Origin: Microvirga sp. 17 mud 1-3
Lineage (GTDB): Bacteria > Pseudomonadota > Alphaproteobacteria > Rhizobiales > Beijerinckiaceae
DNA: 64,000 nt
Reading direction: 5' to 3'
Assembly (NCBI RefSeq): GCF_003151255.1
Contig: NZ_CP029481.1
Coordinates: 62,001-126,000, forward strand
Shown here: piece by piece, positions 18,547 to 27,379 of the stretch
How positions within the stretch are numbered: position 1 is the stretch's first letter
Layout: every line of letters starts with the position of its first letter
Notes under the pieces: generated by a model
What the model saw: only the letters and a program-made list of their open reading frames with translations
What the model was told of the DNA's origin: nothing
Database searches by the model: none
Program-made: the position numbers and the translations under genes

Positions 18547-19365
18547 ATGCGCCTGTCGACCTCTCTTGCTCTCGTGTCTCTCCTGGCCGCCGGTTCCCTG
18601 GCGGTGCCGGCGCAGGCGGCGGATCTGTTCTCCCCGGTGCCGTTCGTGCCCGAGGGCTGGATCGTGACGCTGAAAGGCAACCTCAGGGTCGGCCCGTCCT
18701 ATCCGGGCGCGGACGATTTCAGCGTCATCGGTTTTCCGTCCTTGAGCTTCCGTCGCGCCGGGACGCCCGAGCGCTTCGGTGCGCCGGACGACGGTCTCAG
18801 CTTCTCGCTCCTGGAGGAATCGGCCGTGCGGATCGGCGTCGTCGGACGCTTCCAGGGCGGGCGCTATCTCAAGGACGACCGACGCCTGTTCGGCCTCGAC
18901 AAGGTCAACTGGGCGGTCGAGCCCGGCGTCTTCGTGGAATACTGGCCGCTCGCGTTCCTGCGCGCCCGCGCAGAGCTCCGGCATGGCATCAACGGCCATC
19001 ACGGCTTCGTGGCCGATTTTGGCCTCGACCTGGTGCAGAGCTACGGAGCCCTGACCCTCTCGGTCGGTCCGCGTCTCGCCCTCGGCGATTCCAGCTTCGC
19101 CCGGACCTATTTCGGCGTCACGCCCCTGGAGGCCGCCCTCAACGGCCAAGTGACACCCTACAGGCCGTCAGGCGGCATCACGTCGGTCGGCGCGACCGCG
19201 GGTGTGAGCTACACCTGGTCCGAGCAGTGGTCCACCACCGCCTTTGTCACCTACAAGCGCCTGGTGGGCGACGCGGCCGACAGCCCGATCGTGAAGCGCT
19301 TCGGCTCCGAGAACCAGTTCGGCTTCGGCCTGACCGCGTCCTATTCGTTCGGCGCGGGCCGCTGA
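18547..19365 (+). CDS. MipA/OmpV-family outer-membrane protein
   Basis: A 272-residue beta-barrel protein. The signal peptide MRLSTSLALVSLLAAGSLAVPAQA is cleaved before ADLFSPVPF. The mature part has alternating hydrophobic strands with features typical of MipA/OmpV (VGPSYPGADDFSVIGFPSLSFRR, GVFVEYWPLAFLRARAELRHGINGHHG). It ends in an aromatic strand, TASYSFGAGR. MipA in E. coli scaffolds peptidoglycan synthesis enzymes; in alphaproteobacteria the role is less certain. AGGAAG precedes the ATG. Confidence 0.88.
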   Translation: MRLSTSLALVSLLAAGSLAVPAQAADLFSPVPFVPEGWIVTLKGNLRVGPSYPGADDFSVIGFPSLSFRRAGTPERFGAPDDGLSFSLLEESAVRIGVVGRFQGGRYLKDDRRLFGLDKVNWAVEPGVFVEYWPLAFLRARAELRHGINGHHGFVADFGLDLVQSYGALTLSVGPRLALGDSSFARTYFGVTPLEAALNGQVTPYRPSGGITSVGATAGVSYTWSEQWSTTAFVTYKRLVGDAADSPIVKRFGSENQFGFGLTASYSFGAGR

Positions 19366-19386
19366 TCGCCCAGGACGTAACCTGAA

Positions 19387-19406
19387 CCGGGCGGGAAGCC
19401 GCCCGG
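19387..19406. terminator. Hairpin between convergent mipA-like and queD genes
   Basis: CCGGGCGG-GAAG-CCGCCCGG forms a perfect 8-bp stem with a GAAG tetraloop. It lies 22 bp after the MipA stop and 16 bp from the convergent queD stop, so it could end both transcripts. No T-tract is present. Confidence 0.5.
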
Positions 19407-19421
19407 CATCATGGCGGGCCC

Positions 19422-19925
19422 TCAGCGGGAATAGATCGCCGAATTGCCGCTGTGCTCCTTCACCTCGACGCTTTCCAGCCAGACCCGGCCGCCGGTCTCG
19501 CGCTGAGCGAAATCCGCCACATGGTCGAAAACGTGCTTGGCCGTGGCTTCGCAGCCGACCGAGGGCAGGATCCGCAGGTCGACGAGGCCGTCCCGGTGCA
19601 TTTCCTCGAAGCGTGCGAGTTCGGGATCATCCTCGGCCACCAGCATGGTGTGGTCGAACATGTGCTTGAGCCAGGCCTTCACGGGCTTCAGCCCGCCGAA
19701 ATCGAGGCACCAGTTGCGCTCGTCGAGCTCATGGGTCGCGAACACGAACCGGAAGGCCAGGGCATAGCCATGGATCAGGCGGCAATGGGAGTGGGTCGCC
19801 CGCCATTGCCGGAAGCAGCAGGACAGGCCCTCGTTATGGTCGTAGGTCTTGGTGGAGCGGTAGATCTCCCGGGCCTCGGGACGGCTGCCCGATCCGTGGC
19901 TGGTCATCGGGACGGATAGGGTCAT
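19422..19925 (-). CDS. queD: 6-carboxytetrahydropterin synthase homolog, HGY variant
   Basis: A 167-residue T-fold enzyme of the PTPS/QueD family, which converts dihydroneopterin triphosphate in the route to queuosine. The core aligns as THSHCRLIHGYALAFRF (Cys as catalytic thiol), WCLDFGGLKPVKAWLK, MFDHTMLV and VKEHSGNSAIY (Glu near the pterin). In canonical QueD the HGH pair supplies two zinc ligands; here it is HGY, so the third ligand would have to come from the nearby HSH or elsewhere. This form occurs in other alphaproteobacteria as far as I recall. It lies downstream of folE, the enzyme making its substrate, with a 62-bp gap. Confidence 0.82.
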   Translation of the reverse strand: MTLSVPMTSHGSGSRPEAREIYRSTKTYDHNEGLSCCFRQWRATHSHCRLIHGYALAFRFVFATHELDERNWCLDFGGLKPVKAWLKHMFDHTMLVAEDDPELARFEEMHRDGLVDLRILPSVGCEATAKHVFDHVADFAQRETGGRVWLESVEVKEHSGNSAIYSR

Positions 19926-19987
19926 GGAAGCCGATCTCCGAGGTGTGTCGTCTGGCAGGGGCTAAAGCGTCGGGTCGATGTCAGGCG

Positions 19988-20662
19988 TCAATCCGCCTGT
20001 TCCCGGTCGAGAATGGCGCATTCGTGGATGAATTCGCGCTTGAGATCCGCATCCGTCGCCAGATTCCCCCAGTAATAGGTATTGACCATGCGGCTGCGCC
20101 GGCTCGCCCGGACGCCCCGATGGGTCTTGCACATGTGGACGGCGCTGATCCGGACCGCGAGGCCGCGCGGCGCCGTCATGTCGACGATGTACTGGCCGAT
20201 CTGCTTGACCATCTCCTCCTGGATCTGGAGCCTGGAGGCGAAGTGCTCCACGATCCGGTCGTATTTCGACAGGCCGATGATCTTTCCGTCGGCTGCCGGC
20301 AGGATCCCGATATAGGCCTGCCCGTAGATGGGCATGAGATGGTGCGCGCACATGGAACGCACCTCGATGGGACCGGTGACGATCAGCTGGTCGTAGGCCT
20401 GCACATTGTCGAATTCGGTGATGCGCGGCGGTGCCGTATATCGCCCCTCCAGGATCTCCTCGACGAACATCCGCGCCACCCGCATGGGGGTCTCGCGGGT
20501 GTTGTGGTCGTTCCTGTGGTCGACCCGTAGGATATCGAACAGCTCTTCCACCTTCCGGGCCGCCGCCGCGATCATGGCAGTCCGCGCTGCCTCATCCAGG
20601 GGCTCGCTGAGGGCCTCGTTGGACAGGCATGGCGGGGGCATCTCGCGCGGGTGAAAATTCAT
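19988..20662 (-). CDS. folE: GTP cyclohydrolase I
   Basis: A 224-residue enzyme converting GTP to 7,8-dihydroneopterin triphosphate, the first step of folate and of queuosine precursor synthesis. The zinc ligands are visible as Cys105 and His108 in VRSMCAHHLMPIYG and Cys178 in AVHMCKTHRGV. The start at 20662 (MNFHPREM) is preferred to an in-frame codon at 20719 because the upstream part looks non-coding. It is divergent from the SUOX-fold gene and lies directly before queD, which uses its product. The gap upstream contains a 10-bp palindrome GTAATATTAC at 20720-20729. Confidence 0.95.
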   Translation of the reverse strand: MNFHPREMPPPCLSNEALSEPLDEAARTAMIAAAARKVEELFDILRVDHRNDHNTRETPMRVARMFVEEILEGRYTAPPRITEFDNVQAYDQLIVTGPIEVRSMCAHHLMPIYGQAYIGILPAADGKIIGLSKYDRIVEHFASRLQIQEEMVKQIGQYIVDMTAPRGLAVRISAVHMCKTHRGVRASRRSRMVNTYYWGNLATDADLKREFIHECAILDREQAD

Positions 20663-20865
20663 GATTCGCCTATAGTCGTACTGATCTTCAAGTTGCCGCC
20701 CAATCTCCCAACGTAGCATGTAATATTACGCGGCTGATATTGAGGCGTCCGGAGCTAGCTATAACCAGCTTTTGTTGGTATCAAAAATGTTAACGAAGCT
20801 TTATTTCAATTTTACGCCAAATTACAGATTGCGTAGCCGGTCGTCGACTGGAAACGGGGGAAAAG

Positions 20866-21390
20866 ATGTCGATTGCAAAGATGAAATATAGTATCTTTTC
20901 GGCCCTCTTCGGTCTTCTGGCCTTGGCGGGTGCAGGGGCGGCCTTTGCGGAGGGTCTGCCGGCCCCAACCGAGAAGCCGATCCTCACCGTTGCGGGCAAG
21001 ATCAGCACCACCAACAAAGACGGCGAGGCTCAGTTCGACAGGCCGATGCTCGAGCAGCTCGGCCTCGTCACCGTGGAGACGAGCACGCCCTGGTACAACG
21101 GCCCGGTCAAGTTCGAGGGCGTTTCTCTCGACAAGCTCATGAAGCTGGTCGGCGCCTCCGGCGAGCGCGCCGTCGTCGTTGCGCTCAACGATTACAGCAG
21201 CGAGATCCCGGTTGCGGATTTCGCCAAATACAACGTGATCCTGGCCCTCAAGCGAAACGGCGAATACATGCCCGTGAAGGACAAGGGTCCGCTCTTTGTG
21301 ATCTATCCTTTTGACAGCATGCCGGAGCTGAAGAGTCAGACTTATTATGGACGGGCCGTTTGGCAGGTGGCAAAAATCATCGTCAAGTAA
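20866..21390 (+). CDS. Periplasmic SUOX-fold (Oxidored_molyb-like) protein without cysteine
   Basis: A 174-residue protein with a signal peptide ending near GAGAAFAEG. The mature domain resembles the molybdopterin oxidoreductase (SUOX) fold seen beside GGDEF genes in proteobacteria (TPWYNGPVKFEGVSLDKLMKLVGA, VALNDYSSEIPVADF, GPLFVIYPFDS). It contains no cysteine at all, so the thiolate that ligates molybdenum in true enzymes is missing. I infer a non-catalytic periplasmic sensor. A GGGGGAAAAG ribosome-binding site precedes the ATG, and the PAS-GGDEF-EAL gene follows after 21 bp in the same operon. Confidence 0.78.
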   Translation: MSIAKMKYSIFSALFGLLALAGAGAAFAEGLPAPTEKPILTVAGKISTTNKDGEAQFDRPMLEQLGLVTVETSTPWYNGPVKFEGVSLDKLMKLVGASGERAVVVALNDYSSEIPVADFAKYNVILALKRNGEYMPVKDKGPLFVIYPFDSMPELKSQTYYGRAVWQVAKIIVK

Positions 21391-21411
21391 CCGTGGAGGC
21401 GAGCGCTCCCG

Positions 21412-23856
21412 ATGAGCTTTGAAGGACCGTCCGTGTCCCTGCGAATCCTCAAGGCGGTGCTCGCCATCGTAATCGCCTGCTTTCTCCTGTCCGCGGCCTA
21501 TATCTCGAGCCTGGTCGTCGAGCGACAGGAAGCCCTGAAGCAGGTCTCTCGCTACAATACCTCGTGGCTCGCGAGCCAAGCGGTCTCGGAATTCACCCGG
21601 CTGGAGCAGCGGCTGAGCGCCTTTGCGGCGCCGGGCGGCGGCGTCGATGCGGACGAAGTGGCGCTGCGCTACGACATCCTTGTCAGCCGGGCCAAGCTGC
21701 TCGACAACGGTGAGTTCCAGGATTTCGTGAGCCGCGATCCGGAACGCGTGGCGACGGTCGAACTCCTGAGCCGCTCGCTCGCGGCGATCCAGCCCCTGAT
21801 CCAGACGCTCGACGAACCGGGCAACGCCCTGAAGGCGCTCACGATCCTCCAGCCGCTCGAGACGAAGGTGACGGCGCTGGCCTCCGCGGCGAACCATTAC
21901 GGGGCGCAAAGGGTCACGGAGGATCAGCACGAGCTGATCCGCCTGCACTGGCTGTTCTCCAGCCTAGCGGGCGGCCTGATCGTCTGCGGCTTCATCCTGC
22001 TCGGCCTCCTCGGCTGGCACAACCGCCTGCTCACGCGCGCCCATCACGATCTGCGCTTCCTGGCCGAGAACCTGCAGCGGACCTCCGAGGAGCTGAAGAA
22101 GGCCAACAAGGCTCTCGGCAACGCCTATGCGGAACTCCAGCACCAGAACGGGGTGCTGCAGATCCAGGAGATCGAGCTGAGGACGCAGAACGAGCGGTTC
22201 AACGCGGCCCTCAACAACATGTCCCAGGGCCTGTGCATGGTGGACGGCTCCGGCCATATCATCGTGTTCAACGCCCGCTTCGCGGATCTCTTCGATTTGG
22301 ACAACTCGGTCCGCCCCGGCACGACCCTGAACGAGCTGATCGCCCATGCGGATGCCCGCGGGCGCGAGGGAGCAGCGGCCCTCCGGCAGATCTGCGTCGA
22401 GCAGCAGGACCTGATCCGCAACCGGCGCAACGCCACCTTCGTCCAGGGCCAGCCGGGCGGGCGCACCATCGCGGTCTCGCACCAGCCCATGAGCGACGGC
22501 GGCTGGGTGGCCACCTATGAGGACATCACCGAGCGCCGTCAGGCGGAAACGCAGATCGCCTACATGGCCCATCACGACGCCCTGACGGGCCTCGCCAACC
22601 GGGTCCTGTTCCGGGAGCAGATGCTGCGTGTCCTCGCCCAGGCCCAGCGCCAGAGCGCGCACACGGCCGTGCTCTGCCTCGATCTCGATCGGTTCAAGGA
22701 CGTCAACGACTCCCTCGGGCACGAGATCGGCGACGAGCTTCTGAAGGTGGTCGCCCAGCGTCTTGGGCACTGCGTGCGCGAGGAGGACGTCGTCGCCCGC
22801 CTCGGCGGCGACGAGTTCGCCGTGCTCCAGATCGCCGTCCATGGGCCGCACGACTGCGCCGTGCTCGCCATGCGGATCGTCGAATCCTTGAGCGCGCCCT
22901 ACGAGATCAACGGCCAGGAGATCGTTATCGGCACCAGCATCGGCATCGCCCTCGCCACGGAAGGCAGCCTGACGCCGGATCAGCTTCTCAAGCACGCGGA
23001 TCTCGCGCTCTATCGGGCCAAGGCCGTCGGACGCGGCACGTTCCGTTTCTTCGAGCCCGAGATGGACGCGCAGCTCCAGGCGCGGCGGGTTCTCGAGATC
23101 GACCTGCGCAAGGCGCTCCCCAACGGAGAGTTCGAGCTCTTCTACCAGCCGCAGGTCGATATTCGGAAAACGGTGATTACGGGCTACGAGGCGCTGCTGC
23201 GCTGGCGGCATCCGGAGCGCGGCATCGTCTCGCCGGCGGAATTCATCCCGATTGCCGAGGATATCGGCCTGATTTCGCCCCTGGGCGAGTGGGTGGTCCG
23301 CGAGGCCTGCCGCGAAGCGGCCCGGTGGCCCGCCCCCATGAAGGTCGCGGTCAACCTGTCGCCCGTGCAGTTCCGGAACCGCAATCTGGTGCAGTCCGTC
23401 AGGCAGGCCCTCGAAAGCTCGGGTCTCAGCCCGAGCCGCCTGGAACTCGAAATCACCGAGTCGGTGCTGCTGCAGGACAACGACACCACGCTCGCCACCC
23501 TTCACCAGCTGCGCAAGCTCGGCGTGCGGATTGCCATGGATGATTTCGGCACCGGCTATTCGTCCCTGAGCTATCTCCGCAGCTTTCCCTTCGACAAGAT
23601 CAAGATCGACCAGTCCTTCGTCCAGGGCTTGTCCACGAGGGCCGACTGCCTGGCCATCGTGCAGTCCATCGCAGGCCTCGGCACCAGCCTCGGCATGAGC
23701 ACGGTGGCGGAGGGCGTCGAGACGGAGGACCAGCTCATGCAGCTGCGCGCGGCGGGCTGCGCAGAGGCGCAGGGCTATTACTTCGGTCGTCCCAAGCCCG
23801 CCCGCGATCTGACCCATACGCTCGAAGGGTTCGGCCCGACAAAGGCCGCAGGCTGA
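21412..23856 (+). CDS. Membrane PAS-GGDEF-EAL cyclic-di-GMP signalling protein
   Basis: An 814-residue inner-membrane protein. One membrane segment near residue 15-35 and a second near 182-205 flank a periplasmic domain of about 145 residues. A coiled coil (about 215-260) leads to a PAS domain (about 262-375, ending YEDITERRQAE). The GGDEF domain holds an intact RLGGDEFAVLQ, and the EAL domain has YEALLRWRHPERG, with DDFGTGYSSLSYL and VAEGVET. Both catalytic signatures look complete, so it could make or degrade c-di-GMP. Its periplasmic domain is a plausible partner for the SUOX-fold protein encoded just upstream. Confidence 0.93.
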   Translation: MSFEGPSVSLRILKAVLAIVIACFLLSAAYISSLVVERQEALKQVSRYNTSWLASQAVSEFTRLEQRLSAFAAPGGGVDADEVALRYDILVSRAKLLDNGEFQDFVSRDPERVATVELLSRSLAAIQPLIQTLDEPGNALKALTILQPLETKVTALASAANHYGAQRVTEDQHELIRLHWLFSSLAGGLIVCGFILLGLLGWHNRLLTRAHHDLRFLAENLQRTSEELKKANKALGNAYAELQHQNGVLQIQEIELRTQNERFNAALNNMSQGLCMVDGSGHIIVFNARFADLFDLDNSVRPGTTLNELIAHADARGREGAAALRQICVEQQDLIRNRRNATFVQGQPGGRTIAVSHQPMSDGGWVATYEDITERRQAETQIAYMAHHDALTGLANRVLFREQMLRVLAQAQRQSAHTAVLCLDLDRFKDVNDSLGHEIGDELLKVVAQRLGHCVREEDVVARLGGDEFAVLQIAVHGPHDCAVLAMRIVESLSAPYEINGQEIVIGTSIGIALATEGSLTPDQLLKHADLALYRAKAVGRGTFRFFEPEMDAQLQARRVLEIDLRKALPNGEFELFYQPQVDIRKTVITGYEALLRWRHPERGIVSPAEFIPIAEDIGLISPLGEWVVREACREAARWPAPMKVAVNLSPVQFRNRNLVQSVRQALESSGLSPSRLELEITESVLLQDNDTTLATLHQLRKLGVRIAMDDFGTGYSSLSYLRSFPFDKIKIDQSFVQGLSTRADCLAIVQSIAGLGTSLGMSTVAEGVETEDQLMQLRAAGCAEAQGYYFGRPKPARDLTHTLEGFGPTKAAG

Positions 23857-23993
23857 GGCTCCGGGCTGCGGCAGGGTCCCGCGCCCGGATCGGATATTCC
23901 CTGCCCCCGCAAACGTGCCCCTTAGGGAACCCCACTCCGACCTGCTCCCCGCCCGGCGCCGAACGCGTCCGGCCAGCCGAAGCAGCTTCCATT

Positions 23994-24020
23994 TGTTTCA
24001 CCAAAGGTATTAGTGAAACA
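23994..24020. promoter_or_regulatory. Probable RpiR operator, inverted repeat
   Basis: TGTTTCAC and GTGAAACA are perfect 8-bp inverted arms separated by 11 bases, an overall span suited to a dimeric regulator. The site ends 39 bp before the RpiR start. A possible promoter follows it: TTGCAA at 24025-24030 and TAGACT at 24047-24052, 16 bp apart. Autoregulation of the RpiR-aminotransferase-transporter unit is inferred. Confidence 0.55.
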
Positions 24021-24058
24021 CTTGTTGCAAGGTCATCGGTTCCGGCTAGACTGGCACG

Positions 24059-24952
24059 ATGTCGGACGCCCCCATAGCCGAAAGGCTGCTCGCCATCTTC
24101 GACGACCTGCCGGCCCAGCACCGGGTCGCGGCCCGCTGGCTGCTTGACCATCCGGACGACGTCGCCCTTTTATCCATGCGCGAGCAGGCAAAGCGGGTCG
24201 GCGTGCCGCCTGCGACCATGACGCGGCTGGCCCAGCGGCTCGGATACGAGGGCTTCGACGAGCTGAAGGAGGTCTATGTCGCGTCCCTGCGCGGGCGCTC
24301 GGACCATTTCGCCGGCCGGACCGAGAAGCTGCTGCAGCGCCGCGCGCTCGACGGCGATGCCGCCTTCACGTCGGACCTGCTGGCGGGATTGGCCGGGCAC
24401 CTGAAACTCCTGTCCAGCCTCGATACCCTGACGGCGGTCGCGAAGGCTGCCGATATCGTCGTGGAGCGGGATCGGCTCTTCTGCATCGGCGCACGGTCGA
24501 GCTTTTCCAGCGCTCATCTGGGGGCCTATCTCCTCTCGCTTATCGGGGAGCGGACGATCCTCGTCGACGGGGCCGGTGCGATCGGGCTCGACACATTGCG
24601 CGACATCGGCCCCCGCGATGCGCTGCTTGCGCTCACCATCGCGCCTTATACGCGCGTCACCGTCGAGGCCGTTGCTTTCGCCCGAGAGCGCGGAGCGAGC
24701 ATCATCGCCATCACCGACAGCACTGTCTCGCCCATTGCGCGCCAGGCCACGGCGACGATCGTCGTTCCGACGAGCACACCCTCGTTCCTGCAGACGGTCG
24801 TGCCGGCCCTGATCGTCGTCGAATGCATCGCGGCGCTCGTTGCGGCCCGGCGCGGCAAGAAGGCCGTCTCGGCCATCGCGGCGGCCGAGGCCCATCTGGA
24901 GCGCTTCGGCTCCTACTACACGGACAAGACAAGCAAAGGACAGACATCGTGA
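24059..24952 (+). CDS. RpiR/MurR-family transcriptional regulator
   Basis: A 297-residue regulator with an N-terminal helix-turn-helix (about residues 1-80, including LSMREQAKRVGVPPATMTRLAQRLGYEGFDELK) and a C-terminal SIS domain (about 115-260, with FCIGARSSFSSAHLGAYLLSLIGE and SIIAITDSTVSPIA). SIS domains bind phosphosugars or related metabolites. Here the neighbours are amino-acid-type genes, so the ligand may be different. The stop overlaps the aminotransferase GTG start by four bases. A palindrome lies in its promoter. Confidence 0.9.
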   Translation: MSDAPIAERLLAIFDDLPAQHRVAARWLLDHPDDVALLSMREQAKRVGVPPATMTRLAQRLGYEGFDELKEVYVASLRGRSDHFAGRTEKLLQRRALDGDAAFTSDLLAGLAGHLKLLSSLDTLTAVAKAADIVVERDRLFCIGARSSFSSAHLGAYLLSLIGERTILVDGAGAIGLDTLRDIGPRDALLALTIAPYTRVTVEAVAFARERGASIIAITDSTVSPIARQATATIVVPTSTPSFLQTVVPALIVVECIAALVAARRGKKAVSAIAAAEAHLERFGSYYTDKTSKGQTS

Positions 24953-26313
24953 CGAAAGACCGGCCCGACGGCGCAAGAACGCGCATTCTGCACCGGCAGA
25001 TCGCCGGGAGCGACCGGCTCCCCATCGCGGTTTCGGGCCGCGGCATCGAGATCGTCGACAGCACGGGCAAGGCCTATATCGATGCCTCGGGCGGCGCGGC
25101 AGTATCGTGCCTGGGACACGGGCACCCGCGCGTCAACGAGGCTCTCAAAGCCCAGATCGACCGTCTGGCCTATGCGCACACGTCGTTCTTCACGACCGAG
25201 GTTGCCGAGGAACTAGCCGACCACCTGGTTGCCCATGCGCCCGCGGGTCTCGACCACGTCTATTACGTGTCGGGCGGCTCGGAGGCCATGGAGGCCGCGC
25301 TGAAGATGGCGCGGCAGTACTTCATCGAGAAGGGCGAGCCCGGCCGCGTCAACTTCATCGGCCGGCGTCAGAGCTATCACGGCAACACGCTCGGAGTCCT
25401 GGCGGTCGGCGGCAATCTCTGGCGCAGGCAGCAATTCGCGCCGATGCTCTTCGACAGTCACCACGTCTCGCCACCCTACGCCTACCGCGACCAACGCTCC
25501 GACGAAACCGCGGAAGAATACGGCGAGCGGCTCGTTGCGGAGTTCGAGGCGAAACTGACGGAGCTTGGGCCCGAAACGGTCATCGCCTTCGTGGCCGAGA
25601 CGGTCGGCGGAGCCACCCAGGGCTGCACCACCGCACCGCCCGGCTATTTCAAGCGCATGCGGGAGATCTGCGACCGTCACGGCATCCTGCTCATCCTCGA
25701 CGAGGTGATGTGCGGGATGGGCCGCACCGGCACCCTGCATGCCTGCGAGCAGGAGGGGATCTCGCCCGACCTGATGGCCATCGCCAAGGGGCTCGGCGGC
25801 GGCTACCAGCCGATCGGGGCGGTTCTCTTGAGCGAGCGGATCTTCGCGGCCTTCCGGGACGGGAGCGGCTTCTTCCAGCACGGCCACACCTATCTCGCCC
25901 ATCCGCTCGCCTGTGCGGCAGCGCTCGCCGTGCAGAAGACCATTCAGGAGGAGGAACTCCTCGCCAATGTCCGCAAGCAATCCGCCCATCTCGAACGCCG
26001 CCTCAAGGAACGGTTCGGCAATCATCACCATGTGGGCGACATTCGCGGCCGCGGCCTGTTCTGGGCCATCGAATACGTGACGGACCGGGGAACGAAGGAC
26101 CCCTTCGACCCGGCCCTCAAGCTCAATGCCCGCGTCAAGCGCGAAGCCCTGGCGCGGGGTCTGGCATGCTACGCCATGCCCGGAACGATCGACGGCAAGA
26201 CCGGCGATCACAACATGCTGGCGCCGCCTTTCATCTGCACCGGCCAGGACATCGACACCATCGTCGAGCGCCTGGGCGATGCGGTGGATGCGGCCATCCA
26301 GTCCATCGCCTAA
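24949..26313 (+). CDS. Class III PLP-dependent aminotransferase
   Basis: A 454-residue fold-type I aminotransferase of the group annotated as aspartate aminotransferase family, which includes omega-amino acid and diamine transaminases. The cofactor lysine is Lys280 in LMAIAKGLGGGYQPIG, and the ring-nitrogen aspartate is Asp251 in LILDEVMCGMGRTG. The phosphate-binding region is YYVSGGSEAMEAALKMARQ. The GTG start (GTGA) is coupled to the RpiR stop. The same unit encodes a TAXI-TRAP importer and a racemase-like protein, so it probably deaminates the imported compound. The compound is not identified. Confidence 0.9.
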   Translation: MTKDRPDGARTRILHRQIAGSDRLPIAVSGRGIEIVDSTGKAYIDASGGAAVSCLGHGHPRVNEALKAQIDRLAYAHTSFFTTEVAEELADHLVAHAPAGLDHVYYVSGGSEAMEAALKMARQYFIEKGEPGRVNFIGRRQSYHGNTLGVLAVGGNLWRRQQFAPMLFDSHHVSPPYAYRDQRSDETAEEYGERLVAEFEAKLTELGPETVIAFVAETVGGATQGCTTAPPGYFKRMREICDRHGILLILDEVMCGMGRTGTLHACEQEGISPDLMAIAKGLGGGYQPIGAVLLSERIFAAFRDGSGFFQHGHTYLAHPLACAAALAVQKTIQEEELLANVRKQSAHLERRLKERFGNHHHVGDIRGRGLFWAIEYVTDRGTKDPFDPALKLNARVKREALARGLACYAMPGTIDGKTGDHNMLAPPFICTGQDIDTIVERLGDAVDAAIQSIA

Positions 26314-26350
26314 CCGGCAATAACGGCATTCAACCAGAGGGGAAAAAACC

Positions 26351-27316
26351 ATGAATGCGAAACTTGCAGGCCTCCTTGCCCTGGGGCTCTCCGTCGGGCT
26401 GTCCGTGCCCGCCGAAGCCCAGCAGAAATTCGCGACCATCGGCACCGGCGGCGTGACCGGCGTCTATTATGCGGTCGGCGGTTCCATCTGCCGGCTGCTC
26501 AACAAGGATCGCGCGAAGACCGGCATCCGCTGCTCGACGGAATCGACCGGCGGCTCGGTCTTCAACGTGAATGCCATCCGCTCGGGCGAGCAGGAATTCG
26601 GCATGACCCAGTCGGACGTGCAGTTCAATGCCGTCAACGGTCTCGCTCAGTTCAAGGATACGGGCGCCGACAAGGACCTGCGGGCGGTCTTCTCGGTGCA
26701 CCCGGAACCGTTCACGGTGCTCGCGCGCAAGGAGGCGGGCGTCGAGAAGTTCGCGGACTTCAAGGGCAAGCGCCTCAATGTCGGCAATCCCGGTTCCGGA
26801 ACGCTCGCGTCGATGGAGGAGCTTCTCAAGGAACTCGGCTGGAGCAAGGCCGATTTCTCCCTGGCGGCGGAATTGAAGGCGGACGAGCAGGGCACCGCGC
26901 TCTGCGACAACAAGATCGATGGGTTCTTCTACGGCGTCGGCCACCCGTCCGCCGCGATCCAGGATCCGACCACCGCCTGCGGCGCGAAGCTCGTTTCCCT
27001 GCAGGGCCCGGCCGTCGACAAGCTCGTGAAGGAGAAGCCCTACTACGCCAAGGCGACGATTCCGGGCGGCATGTATGCCAACAACCCCAACCCGACCGAG
27101 ACTTATGGCGTGGTGGCGACCCTCGTCTCCTCGGCGAAGGTCCCGGACGACGCCGTCTATGCGCTCGTCAGGTCCGTCTTCGAGAATTTCGAGGAGTTCA
27201 AGAAGCTGCACCCTGCCTTCGCCAATCTCGACCCCAAGGCGATGGTGAAGAACGGGCTCTCGGCGCCGCTGCATCCGGGCGCCGTCAAGTACTACAAGGA
27301 AAAGGGCTGGATGTAA
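26351..27316 (+). CDS. TAXI-family TRAP transporter solute-binding protein
   Basis: A 321-residue periplasmic binding protein. The signal peptide [23 protein letters not shown] is followed by the family hallmark [28 protein letters not shown]. Later landmarks include [30 protein letters not shown] and [27 protein letters not shown] proteins deliver small anions such as glutamate or other carboxylates to a fused DctQM permease. The ATG follows AGAGGGGAAAA. A strong terminator lies between it and the permease gene. Confidence 0.93.
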   Translation: MNAKLAGLLALGLSVGLSVPAEAQQKFATIGTGGVTGVYYAVGGSICRLLNKDRAKTGIRCSTESTGGSVFNVNAIRSGEQEFGMTQSDVQFNAVNGLAQFKDTGADKDLRAVFSVHPEPFTVLARKEAGVEKFADFKGKRLNVGNPGSGTLASMEELLKELGWSKADFSLAAELKADEQGTALCDNKIDGFFYGVGHPSAAIQDPTTACGAKLVSLQGPAVDKLVKEKPYYAKATIPGGMYANNPNPTETYGVVATLVSSAKVPDDAVYALVRSVFENFEEFKKLHPAFANLDPKAMVKNGLSAPLHPGAVKYYKEKGWM

Positions 27317-27328
27317 GCCACGGCGAGG

Positions 27329-27364
27329 GGCGGGCCGCGTGAGCGCGGCCCGCCTTTTCTTCTT
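27329..27364 (+). terminator. Intrinsic terminator/attenuator inside the TRAP operon
   Basis: GGCGGGCCGCG and CGCGGCCCGCC form a perfect 11-bp stem with a TGAG loop, directly followed by TTTTCTTCTT. It lies 12 bp after the binding-protein stop and 15 bp before the permease start. Partial read-through would give more binding protein than permease, which suits the needed stoichiometry. Confidence 0.8.
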
Positions 27365-27379
27365 CAAGGGGGAACTGCG

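Noticed and set aside
20720-20729. GTAATATTAC palindrome in the folE promoter gap as an operator
   Set aside because: A 10-bp palindrome in AT-rich DNA is easily found by chance, and no second copy or regulator was seen.
21964-23817. 617-codon antisense frame within the GGDEF-EAL gene
   Set aside because: It mirrors a strongly supported gene and has the His/Glu/Arg-rich composition of antisense frames. No ribosome-binding site.
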